Shown: in pieces, positions 1 through 8,018 of the stretch
Layout of the letters: every line of letters begins with the position of its first letter
Numbering within the stretch: position 1 is the first letter of the stretch
Assembly: GCF_001611795.1 (NCBI RefSeq)
Contig: NZ_CP015098.1
Span: 8,246,001 to 8,310,000, forward strand
Origin: Streptomyces qaidamensis
Lineage (GTDB): Bacteria; Actinomycetota; Actinomycetes; Streptomycetales; Streptomycetaceae
Length of the DNA stretch: 64,000 bases
Direction: 5' to 3'
Notes under the pieces: model-generated
What the model was told of the DNA's origin: nothing
The model's database searches: none
What the model saw: only the letters and a program-made list of their open reading frames with translations
Made by a program: the position numbers and the translations under genes

Positions 1-30
1 GGCCGCACCGGGGCCCGCCGACCCCGGCCG

Positions 31-1005
31 TCACACCCCCAGCAGCCTCCGCAGCCAGGCCACCTGCGCCCCGCGAGCCGCCTGCGACACCGCCGCCTGA
101 GGCGCGAACCCGTCGAAACCGTGGAAGCCGCCCGGCCACACATGCAGTTCGGCCACCCCTCCGGCCTGCCAGATGCGCGACGCGTAGGCGACGACCTCGT
201 CCCGGAAGGTCTCCGCCGAGCCGACGTCGAGGAAGGCCGGAGGCAGCCCCGTCAGGTCCTCGGCGCGGGCCGGAGCCGCGTACGCCGGTACGTCGGGGCC
301 ACCGCGGCGCGAGCCCAGCAGCGCGGTCCAGCCGGTCTCGTTGGCGGTGCGGTCCCACACTCCGAGGCCCGCCATCTGGTACGTGGAGGGCGTGTCGTTG
401 CGGTCGTCGAGCATCGGGCACATCAGAACCTGCCCGATCGGCTGGGGCCCCTTGCGGTCCCGGGTGAGCAGGGCCAGGGCCGCGCACAGCCCGCCGCCGG
501 CGCTCGCACCCGCGATGACGATCCGGTCGGGGTCGGCGCCGATGTCGGCGGCGTGATCCGCGGTCCACAGCAGCCCGGCGTACACGTCCTCGACCGGCGC
601 GGGATGCGGGTGCTCCGGCGCCAGCCGGTACTCGACGGACACCACGACGGCGTCCAGAGCCTGCGCCCACGCCAGCGGTACGTCCACCCCGACCCGGTTG
701 TTGCCGATGACCATGCCGCCGCCGTGCACGTGGTAGATCACGGGACGCGGCCCGGCGGACTCCGCCGCGGCCGGGCGGCAGATCAGCAGCGAGATGTCCG
801 GCTCACCCTGCGGCCCGGGCACCTGCCGGTCCTCCACCTCGAACGCCCCGCCCATGGTCAGGTCCAGGTCGGCCAGCATCTGGATGCCCGGGCCCTGGCG
901 CACCTCGGCGATCTCGTCGGGGGCCAGCCCCGGGCTGATCATGTCCTTGATCAGCTCCAGGGCGGCGGCGAGTTCGGGGTCGAACGGGGGCGGTACGTGT
1001 GTCAT
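31..1005 (-). CDS. Alpha/beta hydrolase, hormone-sensitive-lipase-like esterase
   Basis: 324 aa, a normal length for the HSL (family IV) esterases. The oxyanion-hole motif HGGG lies near residue 94, the nucleophile motif GASAGG near residue 167, and the catalytic Asp and His can be placed in the C-terminal third (DVGSAETFRDE and GGFHGFD). There is no signal peptide, so the protein should be cytoplasmic and act on short-chain esters; the substrate is unknown. The ATG at 1005 has a good GAGGAG ribosome-binding site about 6 bases upstream. It is monocistronic and divergent from the kinase gene pair. Confidence 0.9.
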   Translation of the reverse strand: MTHVPPPFDPELAAALELIKDMISPGLAPDEIAEVRQGPGIQMLADLDLTMGGAFEVEDRQVPGPQGEPDISLLICRPAAAESAGPRPVIYHVHGGGMVIGNNRVGVDVPLAWAQALDAVVVSVEYRLAPEHPHPAPVEDVYAGLLWTADHAADIGADPDRIVIAGASAGGGLCAALALLTRDRKGPQPIGQVLMCPMLDDRNDTPSTYQMAGLGVWDRTANETGWTALLGSRRGGPDVPAYAAPARAEDLTGLPPAFLDVGSAETFRDEVVAYASRIWQAGGVAELHVWPGGFHGFDGFAPQAAVSQAARGAQVAWLRRLLGV

Positions 1006-1424
1006 GGCGTCTCCTCACGCGAGGTCACGGCGGCTCGGGCAGCCATGGTCGGCCCGGTGGCCCCGGCAGCGGGCGCCGCCGTGCGGCGGAACCTGCCCGC
1101 CGTTCGGCGGGTGGCGCGGCGGGGCCGGGCGGGGTGCGCCGCGCAGAGCACGGCGCCGGAGGGACACGTCCACGGGCACACGCCCGCCGCCGGCTCGGCG
1201 GTCAGCGTAGCGGCCGGGAGGACCCGCACCGCAGGGGACGGCGACTCCTGCCCTCCCGGGGCGCCGTCTCCTCGCGGGGCCCGCTCTCCGTCACAGCCGT
1301 ACGGCCTCTGTCACGGTCCGGGTACGCCTCGCGCGTACTTCTGGCCACGCGACCGCAGTGGCCGAAAGATGGGGGTCCGAGCGTGACCGGCCGCTGGGGA
1401 GCGGCCGCCTTGGGGGGACGGGAA

Positions 1425-3077
1425 ATGAACGCATGGGCGGTGCCCGGGTACACCGAGTCGCTGGAGCTCGGGTCGGGGGCGAGCGGGCGGGTGGTCCTCG
1501 CCGTGCACGAGGAGACCGGTGTGCCGGTGGCCGTGAAGTACCTCAGCGAGTCGCTGCGCACCCGGCCGGGCTTCGTGCACGACTTCCGGGCGGAGGCGCG
1601 GCTGCTCGGCGGGCTGGGGAGCCCTCATGTCGCCGGGCTGTACGAGTACGTCGAGAGTCCGGACGGCGCCGCCATCGTGATGGAGCTGGTCGACGGCGTC
1701 CCGCTGCGCACGCTGCTCAGGAGGGAAGGCCCGCTCGCTCCCGAGGCCGCGCTCGTCGTCCTCAAGGGATCGCTGCTCGGTCTGGCCGACGCACACCGCG
1801 TCGGCGTCGTCCACCGCGACTACAAGCCGGAGAACGTCCTGGTCGCTCCGGACGGATCCTCCAAGCTGGTCGACTTCGGCATCGCGGTGGACGCGGGCAC
1901 CAGCGCGGGCGTGGCGGGCACCCCGTCCTACATGGCCCCCGAGCAGTGGACCGGCGCACCCGCCTCCCCGGCCGCCGACGTGTACGCGGCCACGGCCACC
2001 TTCTTCGAGTGCCTGACAGGCCACAAGCCGTACGCGGGCGACAACCTCGCGGAGCTCGCGCTGCGACACGTCGACGCGCCCGTCCCCGCCGAAGAGACCC
2101 CGGAGGCGGTGCGGGAACTGGTGCGGCGCGGTCTGGCCAAGGACCCGGCGGAGCGGCCCGTACAGGCCGAGGCGTTCGTCTCCGAGCTGGAGGCGATCGC
2201 CGGCACCGCCTACGGCCCCGACTGGGAGGAACGCGGCCGGGGCAGGCTCGCCGCGCTGGTGGCCCTGCTGCCGCTGCTCCTGCCCTCGGCCCGCACCGGC
2301 CCCCGGAGCACCGCGGACACCGCCCGGACGGTGCTGAGCCGGACCCCGGACCCCGGCCCGGCGCACCCGTGGCTGCCCGGCCGCCCCGGGCTGATCGTGT
2401 CCGCCGCCGCCGTACTCATCGGGGCCCTCCTGACGTACGGACTGCCGTACGACCCGGGTACCGCGGCGCAGCGGGCGGCGCGGGCCCTGGCCACGACCAG
2501 CGCCGGGACCGGCGCGGAGCCGGCCGCCTCCGCCTCCCCGCCCCCTTCCCCCGCGTCCCCGTCCGCGACCCCCAGCGCGTCGGACGGCGCGTCGCCGTCC
2601 CCCACTCCGTCGGCCCCGGACCCCGCGGCCACCGGAACCGGCGCGCCTCCGGCCTCGGCCACCCCGCCCGGCGGCGAGGAGACGGCCGCGCCCGGCGCGA
2701 CGGCCACCGTCGCGACGCCGACGGCCACCACCGCGGCCCCGCCCGCCGGTCCCGCCGTCAAGAACGTCGCCGTGTCGGCCTTCCGGCAGACGGGCCCCAC
2801 GACGGCCACGGCGACCCTCGGCGTCACCACGGACGGTCCCGGCCCGGTCTCCATCACCGTCTCCTGGTTCACGGGAAACGCGGCGGGGCAGCCGGGCACC
2901 CCGGACGGCGCGTCACAGACCTTCGAGCGCAGCGGCGCCACCCAGTACACGCTCACCGTCGACCACACCTTCCAGACCCTCGGCTGCTACTGGACGGTGC
3001 AGGCCACCACGACCCCCGCCGCCGCCGACGGCGGCGCCTCGCAGGAGCTCCTGACCAGGCGGTGCGACCTGAGATGA
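1425..3077 (+). CDS. Membrane-anchored Ser/Thr protein kinase
   Basis: 550 aa from the ATG at 1425, just before the glycine-rich loop; an upstream extension in the same frame is low-complexity and unlikely to be coding. The Hanks-type kinase domain covers residues 8-275: AVK lysine, catalytic loop HRDYKPEN, DFG, and activation segment GTPSYMAPEQW. A transmembrane helix lies near residues 325-345, followed by a Ser/Pro/Thr/Ala-rich linker and an extracellular beta-sandwich-like domain with a terminal Cys. It is the usual layout of actinobacterial receptor kinases, but the external domain is not PASTA. The stop overlaps the start of the next gene (ATGA), so the two are translationally coupled. 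Ligand and substrates are unknown. Confidence 0.9.
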   Translation: MNAWAVPGYTESLELGSGASGRVVLAVHEETGVPVAVKYLSESLRTRPGFVHDFRAEARLLGGLGSPHVAGLYEYVESPDGAAIVMELVDGVPLRTLLRREGPLAPEAALVVLKGSLLGLADAHRVGVVHRDYKPENVLVAPDGSSKLVDFGIAVDAGTSAGVAGTPSYMAPEQWTGAPASPAADVYAATATFFECLTGHKPYAGDNLAELALRHVDAPVPAEETPEAVRELVRRGLAKDPAERPVQAEAFVSELEAIAGTAYGPDWEERGRGRLAALVALLPLLLPSARTGPRSTADTARTVLSRTPDPGPAHPWLPGRPGLIVSAAAVLIGALLTYGLPYDPGTAAQRAARALATTSAGTGAEPAASASPPPSPASPSATPSASDGASPSPTPSAPDPAATGTGAPPASATPPGGEETAAPGATATVATPTATTAAPPAGPAVKNVAVSAFRQTGPTTATATLGVTTDGPGPVSITVSWFTGNAAGQPGTPDGASQTFERSGATQYTLTVDHTFQTLGCYWTVQATTTPAAADGGASQELLTRRCDLR

Positions 3078-3910
3078 CCACACACGACGACGACCGCACA
3101 CCCGCGTCGGCCGACGAGCGGACCGAGGTGCTGGACGCCGCCGGGGAGCGGACTCGGATCCTCGACCCCGCCGATGAGCGAACTCGGCTCCTCAGCCCCG
3201 CCGGGGAGCGGACTCGGGTCCTCAACCCCGCTGATGGTCCCGCCCACGGCCCCGCCGAGGGCCCCGCCCCGAGTGACCGACCCGGCCCGGACGACGCGGA
3301 ATACAGCGCCACCGTGCTCGCCAGCCACTGGATCCAGCGCCCCGGACCGGACGGGACCTCCGTCGGGCAGCCGGCCACGGAGCAGGGACCGGCGCGGCCG
3401 GCGCCCCCCGACCGGGTCGAGGGGAGCGTGCTGCGCTTCGGCCCGGGCGTGACCGCCGCCGCTCGGCAGCGCACCCGCCTGACGCTCCCCGCCGTACCGC
3501 CGCCTCCCGCGCCCCGGGGCCGTCGGCTGCGCAGGCACGCCCTGCCCGCGCTGGTCCTGGTCTGCGTCCTCGCGTTCCTCGCCTGGCAGCGTCTCGGCCC
3601 GCCCTTGAGGGTGAACACGGTGACGGTCACGGCTCGGCCGACGGCCCTGGGGTGTGACGGCACCGCGGACCTCGTCGGCCTCGTCACCACGAACGGCCGC
3701 CCGGGCACGCTGTCCTACCGCTGGATCCGGAGCGACGGCACTGCCTCGGGCGTGCTGAAGGAAGAGCTGGTCCGGGGCCAGCGGCAGGCTCGCCTCCACC
3801 TGCGCTGGACCTTCGAGGGCCCGGGACACCGCACGGCACGGGCCGAACTGCGCATCCTCTCCGGGACGGTGCGCACGGCCACCACCGGCTTCGCGTACGA
3901 CTGCCCCTGA
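3074..3910 (+). CDS. Membrane protein coupled to the kinase, with Thr-rich decapeptide repeats
   Basis: 278 aa; its ATG overlaps the kinase stop by four bases. The N-terminal cytoplasmic part carries four ten-residue repeats of the pattern ERT(R/E)xLxxA(D/G) at residues 15-54, each with a Thr. A single transmembrane helix lies around residues 155-175, followed by an extracellular domain ending in Cys that resembles in length and layout the external domain of the kinase. I infer a partner or substrate of the kinase: the repeats offer regularly spaced Thr acceptors. No family is recognised. The function is inferred from context only. Confidence 0.75.
   Translation: MTTHDDDRTPASADERTEVLDAAGERTRILDPADERTRLLSPAGERTRVLNPADGPAHGPAEGPAPSDRPGPDDAEYSATVLASHWIQRPGPDGTSVGQPATEQGPARPAPPDRVEGSVLRFGPGVTAAARQRTRLTLPAVPPPPAPRGRRLRRHALPALVLVCVLAFLAWQRLGPPLRVNTVTVTARPTALGCDGTADLVGLVTTNGRPGTLSYRWIRSDGTASGVLKEELVRGQRQARLHLRWTFEGPGHRTARAELRILSGTVRTATTGFAYDCP
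3116..3235 (+). repeat. Four 30-bp coding repeats
   Basis: Four tandem 30-base units encode ERTEVLDAAG, ERTRILDPAD, ERTRLLSPAG and ERTRVLNPAD. The frame is kept, and the variable positions are conservative (I/L/V and D/S/N), which suggests selection at the protein level. Confidence 0.85.
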
Positions 3911-3955
3911 CCGGTCGTGACCGGTGTCGCGGTGCGAGGCGGCTTCGGGAAGCCC

Positions 3956-3985
3956 GGGTGCCGCGCCTAGTGGCTCGCGGCACCC
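3956..3985. terminator. Hairpin ending the kinase operon
   Basis: A perfect 10-bp stem (GGGTGCCGCG with CGCGGCACCC) and a 10-base loop lie between the convergent kinase operon and the zinc-ribbon gene. The hairpin contains the stop codon of the - strand gene, so it overlaps the last codons of that gene. There is no T-tract, as is usual in Streptomyces. Confidence 0.55.
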
Positions 3986-4182
3986 GACCGGGCCGCCGGC
4001 CCGCTGCGTGAGACGACGCGCGTGCCGCGGCCGTCGGCCACCCGGACCTGCAGCGAGCCGCATTCGCAGCGCGTCCACTCCGTGTGCCCCGTCGCGGTGG
4101 TGTGCCGGGACAGCACCCGGAACGGCTCGCCCCGGTCCGGCCGGCCGCAGTGCGGGCAGGCGGTGGTGTCGGTGCTGGGCAT
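3967..4182 (-). CDS. Small zinc-ribbon protein
   Basis: 71 aa from the ATG at 4182, which has a GAGGAG ribosome-binding site; the longer frame to 4299 runs into the LysR promoter and is less likely. The motif CPHCGRP near residue 9 and CECGS near residue 42 form two Cys pairs suited to one zinc ion. Such small actinobacterial proteins are of unknown function. The gene is divergent from the LysR gene. Confidence 0.7.
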   Translation of the reverse strand: MPSTDTTACPHCGRPDRGEPFRVLSRHTTATGHTEWTRCECGSLQVRVADGRGTRVVSRSGPAARSGAASH

Positions 4183-4282
4183 GGCTGACTCCTCGTACGT
4201 CGTGGCTGGTTGACCGTCGCGACACAGCCAGGGTGCGTCCGGGAGTCCGTACACGTCCAGGTTGACTTTGCGAACGTCACTG

Positions 4283-4298
4283 TGAAGGCTGGCCTTCA
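4283..4298. promoter_or_regulatory. Inverted repeat over the LysR start
   Basis: TGAAGGC and GCCTTCA are 7-bp perfect arms around TG. The repeat covers the ribosome-binding region and touches the first base of the start codon. It could be an autoregulatory operator or an RNA hairpin that limits translation. This is inference. Confidence 0.35.
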
Positions 4299-5203
4299 TG
4301 ATTGACCTGCGCCGACTGCACGTCCTGAGGGCGGTCGCCCACTACGGCACGGTCACCGCGGCCGCCCGGGCCCTGCACTTCACCCCGTCCGCCGCCTCCC
4401 AGCAGGTCCGGCAGCTCGCCCGGGACCTGGGCGTCGACCTGCTGGAGCCGCAGGGGCGCGGGGTGCGGCTCACCCCGGCCGCCGAGAGCCTGCTCGCGCA
4501 CGCCGACGCCATCCAGGCCCGTTGGGACCAGGCGGAACTGGATCTGCGGGCCGACCACGGGGCGCCCTCCGGTGTGTTGCGCGTGACCGGCTTCCCGGTG
4601 GCCGTCTCGGTACTGCTGGCGCCGATGGCAGCCCGGCTGGGGGAGCGGCATCCGCGGCTGTCCGTCCGGATCACCGAGGCGGGCGTTCCGGCGAGTTTCG
4701 ACCTGCTCTTCGAGGGCGGCACCGACCTGGCCGTCGTCGAGGCGACTCCGCACAACCCGCCGCTGAGCGACGCGCGGTTCGACCAGCAGCCGCTGCTCGA
4801 CGACCCGTTCGACCTGGTCGTACCCGAGGGGCACCGGCTGGCGGGGCGGGCCCGGGTCGATCTCGCCGAGGCCGCGCGGGAGGCGTGGATCGCGCCGGTG
4901 GAGGACAGTCCCTGCCGTCCGCACGTCCTGTCCGCCTGCGGCGCGGCCGGGTTCACCCCCGAGGTCGTCCACCACGCCCTCGACTGGAACGTCAGCGCCC
5001 ACCTCGTGGCCCACCGGCTCGGCGTCGCCCTCATCCCGCGCCTGGCCCATCTGACCCCGCACCTGCCGATCGCCCGGGTGCGCTGCACCGGCAACCCCCA
5101 CCGCAAGCTCCTGACCTGCACCCGGGGCGGCGGGCACGCCCGGCCCGCGGTGGCGGCGGCACTGGAGGAGCTGCGGGCCCTCGCGCCCACGACGGTTGCC
5201 TGA
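4298..5203 (+). CDS. LysR-family transcriptional regulator
   Basis: 301 aa, the normal LysR length. The winged helix-turn-helix covers residues 1-60 (MIDLRRLHVLRAVAHYGTVT opening, then the recognition helix with SAASQQVRQLA). The substrate-binding alpha/beta domain covers about 85-295. The effector is unknown. LysR proteins usually control the divergent neighbour, here the zinc-ribbon gene, with a 115-base shared promoter region. Confidence 0.9.
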   Translation: MIDLRRLHVLRAVAHYGTVTAAARALHFTPSAASQQVRQLARDLGVDLLEPQGRGVRLTPAAESLLAHADAIQARWDQAELDLRADHGAPSGVLRVTGFPVAVSVLLAPMAARLGERHPRLSVRITEAGVPASFDLLFEGGTDLAVVEATPHNPPLSDARFDQQPLLDDPFDLVVPEGHRLAGRARVDLAEAAREAWIAPVEDSPCRPHVLSACGAAGFTPEVVHHALDWNVSAHLVAHRLGVALIPRLAHLTPHLPIARVRCTGNPHRKLLTCTRGGGHARPAVAAALEELRALAPTTVA

Positions 5204-5248
5204 ACGGCCCGGGCGCCTGAGCGGCGGCCCCGCCTCCGGCATGCAGGA

Positions 5249-5278
5249 GGGGCCGGGGCCGTTGCCGGCCGCGGCCCC
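5249..5278. terminator. Hairpin between convergent genes
   Basis: A 13-bp G/C stem with one mismatch and the loop TTGC, followed by TT, lies between the convergent LysR and FMN-reductase genes. It is a likely bidirectional terminator. Confidence 0.6.
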
Positions 5279-5302
5279 TTCGTGGGCACCGGGTGAGGAC
5301 GG

Positions 5303-5866
5303 TCAGGCCGCGGCGGCCTCCGAGACATCACCGTGCAGCCGGGCGATGACCTCGGTCAGCTGCTGGGCGACCTCGGCGTCGTCGGCCGGGTGGGTCTCGG
5401 CGAAGCGGGTCATCGAGCCGGGGATGGACAGCTTGACGTCCTCCAGGACCTTGCCGCCGGCCACGCCCACGGACTTGCGGGTCTCGTCGTGCGCCCAGAC
5501 GCCGCCGTACTGGCCGAAGGCGGTGCCGACCACGACGACCGGCTTGCCGCTGAGGGCGCCGGCGCCGTACGGGCGGGACAGCCAGTCGATGGCGTTCTTC
5601 AGGACGGCCGGGATGGTGCCGTTGTACTCGGGGGTGAAGAGGATCAGGCCGTCCGCGGTGTTCGCGGCCTCACGCAGCCGCGCGGCGGCGGCCGGGAGGC
5701 TGCCCTCCACGTCGATGTCCTCGTTGTAGAAGGGAACCTCGGCCAGACCCTCGTACAGGTTCACCTCGGCGCCTTCGGGGGCGAGCTTGACGGCCGCCTC
5801 GGCGAGCTGGCGGTTGTGCGAACCGGCACGGAGGCTGCCGACGAGGGCGAGGATACGAACGGACAT
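5303..5866 (-). CDS. NADPH-dependent FMN reductase family protein
   Basis: 187 aa from the ATG at 5866, with a GGGAG ribosome-binding site. The N-terminal flavin phosphate loop reads ALVGSLRAGSHNRQL and the flavin-edge motif TPEYNG lies near residue 80; both are typical of the flavodoxin-like azoreductase/chromate-reductase group. It probably reduces quinones, azo dyes or free flavin with NAD(P)H in the cytoplasm. It is divergent from a TetR gene across two palindromic operators, so it is likely repressed by that TetR and induced by its own substrates. Confidence 0.9.
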   Translation of the reverse strand: MSVRILALVGSLRAGSHNRQLAEAAVKLAPEGAEVNLYEGLAEVPFYNEDIDVEGSLPAAAARLREAANTADGLILFTPEYNGTIPAVLKNAIDWLSRPYGAGALSGKPVVVVGTAFGQYGGVWAHDETRKSVGVAGGKVLEDVKLSIPGSMTRFAETHPADDAEVAQQLTEVIARLHGDVSEAAAA

Positions 5867-5914
5867 GCTGAACTCCCACATCTGAGGCGCTGCTCTGACG
5901 ACTGCTGAAGATCC

Positions 5915-5926
5915 GGACCGGGGTCC
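5915..5926. promoter_or_regulatory. TetR operator candidate, FMN-reductase side
   Basis: GGACCGGGGTCC has 5-bp perfect arms (GGACC/GGTCC) and matches the arms of the second site 30 bases away. It lies 49 bases upstream of the FMN-reductase start. Confidence 0.6.
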
Positions 5927-5944
5927 GTTTAACTTTGTAGCATC

Positions 5945-5966
5945 AAACCGGACCGCGGTCCAGTTT
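5945..5966. promoter_or_regulatory. TetR operator candidate, TetR side
   Basis: The core GGACCGCGGTCC is a perfect 12-bp palindrome. It is flanked by AAAC on the left and GTTT on the right, extending the symmetry to 22 bp with one mismatched pair. It lies 27 bases before the TetR start, in the divergent promoter region. Confidence 0.75.
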
Positions 5967-5992
5967 TGTTCCCGATGCCTTACGCTGGCTTC

Positions 5993-6661
5993 ATGTCCGC
6001 CGTCCCGCCCCCCGTTCCGACGCCCCAGGAGCCCGTCGGCCACCCCGAGCTGGTGCAGCTGGGGGTCGCCCTGGAAGGAGACGAGCCGTGCCTGCGGGCC
6101 GACGCCGCACGTAACCGCGCCCGGCTGCTGGAGGCCGCCGGACGGCTGGTGGCGGAGCGCGGCGCGGAGGCCGTCACGATGGAGGCGGTGGCAGCGGAGG
6201 CGCGCGTCGGCAAGGGCACGGTCTTCCGCAGGTTCGGCGACCGTACCGGCCTCCTGACGGCGCTGCTCGACCACTCGGAGAAGAAGTTCCAGGCCTCCTT
6301 CCTCGGCGGCCCGCCACCGCTCGGGCCCGGAGCGCCGCCCGTGGAGCGGCTGCGGGCGTTCGGCTGTGCGATGCTGCGCCGGTCGGCCGAGGACCTGGAG
6401 CTCCAGCTGGCCGCCGAGCCGTGCGCGTCCCGCCGCTTCACCAACCCGGCCCGCAGCGTGCTGCGCCACCACGTCGTCATGCTGCTGCGGCAGGCGGTCC
6501 CGCACGCCGACTGCGAGTTGCTCTCCCACGCGCTGATGGGGCAGCTCGACCCGGCCCTGATACACCACCTGACCAAGCAGCGCGGTCTGCCCATGGCCCG
6601 TCTGGAGGAGGCGTGGAGCGATCTGGTCGACCGGGTGACGGGTACGGCCCCGACCGGCTGA
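5993..6661 (+). CDS. TetR/AcrR-family regulator
   Basis: 222 aa from the ATG at 5993; the TTG at 5966 lies inside the operator and is unlikely. The helix-turn-helix is around residues 35-80 (NRARLLEAAGRLVAERGAEA, then VGKGTVFRRFGDRTGLL). The ligand domain is C-terminal. It probably represses the divergent FMN reductase and itself through the two GGACC/GGTCC palindromes. Confidence 0.9.
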   Translation: MSAVPPPVPTPQEPVGHPELVQLGVALEGDEPCLRADAARNRARLLEAAGRLVAERGAEAVTMEAVAAEARVGKGTVFRRFGDRTGLLTALLDHSEKKFQASFLGGPPPLGPGAPPVERLRAFGCAMLRRSAEDLELQLAAEPCASRRFTNPARSVLRHHVVMLLRQAVPHADCELLSHALMGQLDPALIHHLTKQRGLPMARLEEAWSDLVDRVTGTAPTG

Positions 6662-6755
6662 GACCCGTTCCCGGATCCCCGTGACCGCTCACGGCTTCCT
6701 CACAACTCCCCCGCCGGAAGCGCGCATTGGGGCTTCTGCCAAGATGCCGTACGTC

Positions 6756-7793
6756 ATGGTGCAGATACCGAAAACGCCCGCGCCCCCGTCTCCCGCACCG
6801 TCGCGCTCCGTGCCCACGAGCGCCGATGTGGCCCGCCTGGCCGGCGTCTCGCGCGCGACCGTCTCCTACGTCCTCAACAACACCAGCGCCGTACGGATCA
6901 GCGAACCCACCCGCCGCCGTGTGCACGAGGCGGCGAAGGAGCTCGGCTACGTACCGCACGCGGCGGCCCGCAGCCTGCGCGCCGGGCACAGTCGCATGGT
7001 CCTGATCCCCGCGCCTACCTTCCCCGTCGGCCCGCTCTACAGCCGGTTCCTCACCGACCTCCAGAACGCGCTCGCCGCCCTGGACTACACGGTCGTGCAG
7101 CACGGCACCGGCGGCCCGCACGGCGACGAAGCCGCCCGCGCCTGGGCCGAGTTGCGGCCCGTCGCCGTGCTCGTGCCGGGCTCCGGGCTCGGTCCGCGCG
7201 GGGTGGCGGTGCTCAAGCGCTCGGGGGCGCGAGTCGTGGTCACCCTCGGCCCCGAGACCATCGAGGGCGCGCACGCCCTGCTCATGGACCACGACGTCGT
7301 CGGCCACAGCGCGGGCGCCCACCTCTACGACCGCGGCCGGCGGCGGATCGGCGTCGTCGTCCCGCAGGAGCCCGGTCTGGAGACGTTCTCCGCGCCCCGC
7401 CTCGACGGCGTGCGCCAGTCCGTGCGCGGCACGGACGCCACGGTGACCGAACTGCCCCTCGCCTACGACGAACAGGCCGCGGCGCGCCTCGCCGCCCGCT
7501 GGCGGTCCCTGGGCCTGGACGCCGTGTTCACCTACAACGACGAGTACGCGATGCTGCTCATGCGGGCCCTGCTGGACGAGGGCATCCGCGTCCCCGAGGA
7601 GACGGCCGTGGTCGGCGCCGACGACCTGATGCTCGGGCGGCTCATGCGGCCCCGCCTGAGTACGGTCCGTCTGGAGCTGCCCTGCGGCCGTGAACTCGCC
7701 GAACTGGTCGACCGCGCGGTACGCAAGCCCGCCACCGAACCCGAGACGCACAAGATGCTGGGGGCGACGGTGCTGCACCGCGAATCGAGCTGA
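6756..7793 (+). CDS. LacI-family transcriptional regulator
   Basis: About 345 aa from the ATG at 6756; an ATG at 6744 is equally possible, as neither has a strong ribosome-binding site. The LacI helix-turn-helix is SADVARLAGVSRATVSYVLN, followed by the hinge helix (HAAARSLRAGHS) and a periplasmic-binding-protein-like sensor domain ending with ADDLMLGRLMRPRLSTVR. The inducer is unknown. The downstream aldehyde dehydrogenase is on the same strand and may be its target. Confidence 0.88.
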   Translation: MVQIPKTPAPPSPAPSRSVPTSADVARLAGVSRATVSYVLNNTSAVRISEPTRRRVHEAAKELGYVPHAAARSLRAGHSRMVLIPAPTFPVGPLYSRFLTDLQNALAALDYTVVQHGTGGPHGDEAARAWAELRPVAVLVPGSGLGPRGVAVLKRSGARVVVTLGPETIEGAHALLMDHDVVGHSAGAHLYDRGRRRIGVVVPQEPGLETFSAPRLDGVRQSVRGTDATVTELPLAYDEQAAARLAARWRSLGLDAVFTYNDEYAMLLMRALLDEGIRVPEETAVVGADDLMLGRLMRPRLSTVRLELPCGRELAELVDRAVRKPATEPETHKMLGATVLHRESS

Positions 7794-7860
7794 CGCCACG
7801 GCACCTGCCCGGCCGACGCGTGACCGGGGACCCGGCTTTCGTGCCGCGGCACGGCTAGGA

Positions 7861-7876
7861 TGTTGCATGCTCAACA
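7861..7876. promoter_or_regulatory. Inverted repeat upstream of the aldehyde dehydrogenase
   Basis: TGTTG and CAACA are perfect 5-bp arms around CATGCT, 142 bases before the aldehyde-dehydrogenase start. It is a possible binding site for the adjacent LacI-family protein or another repressor. Confidence 0.35.
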
Positions 7877-8018
7877 AAAACGGGGGCGTACCCCTGGGCG
7901 GCGCGGCACACGGCTGCGCCCGCTCGGCGCGTCCCGCCATGTGACCGCCGAACCGGCCGCGCACGTACGGGAGTTCAGACCACCCCGTCAGCCGGTGACG
8001 ATCGATCGGAGAGTCGTC

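Noticed and set aside
999..1424. N-terminal extension of the kinase
   Set aside because: 142 residues of Arg/Gly/Ser-rich sequence with no motif; the ATG at 1425 leads directly into the kinase fold.
5966..5995. TTG start for the TetR gene at 5966
   Set aside because: It lies in the last base of the palindromic operator and has no ribosome-binding site; the ATG at 5993 is better.
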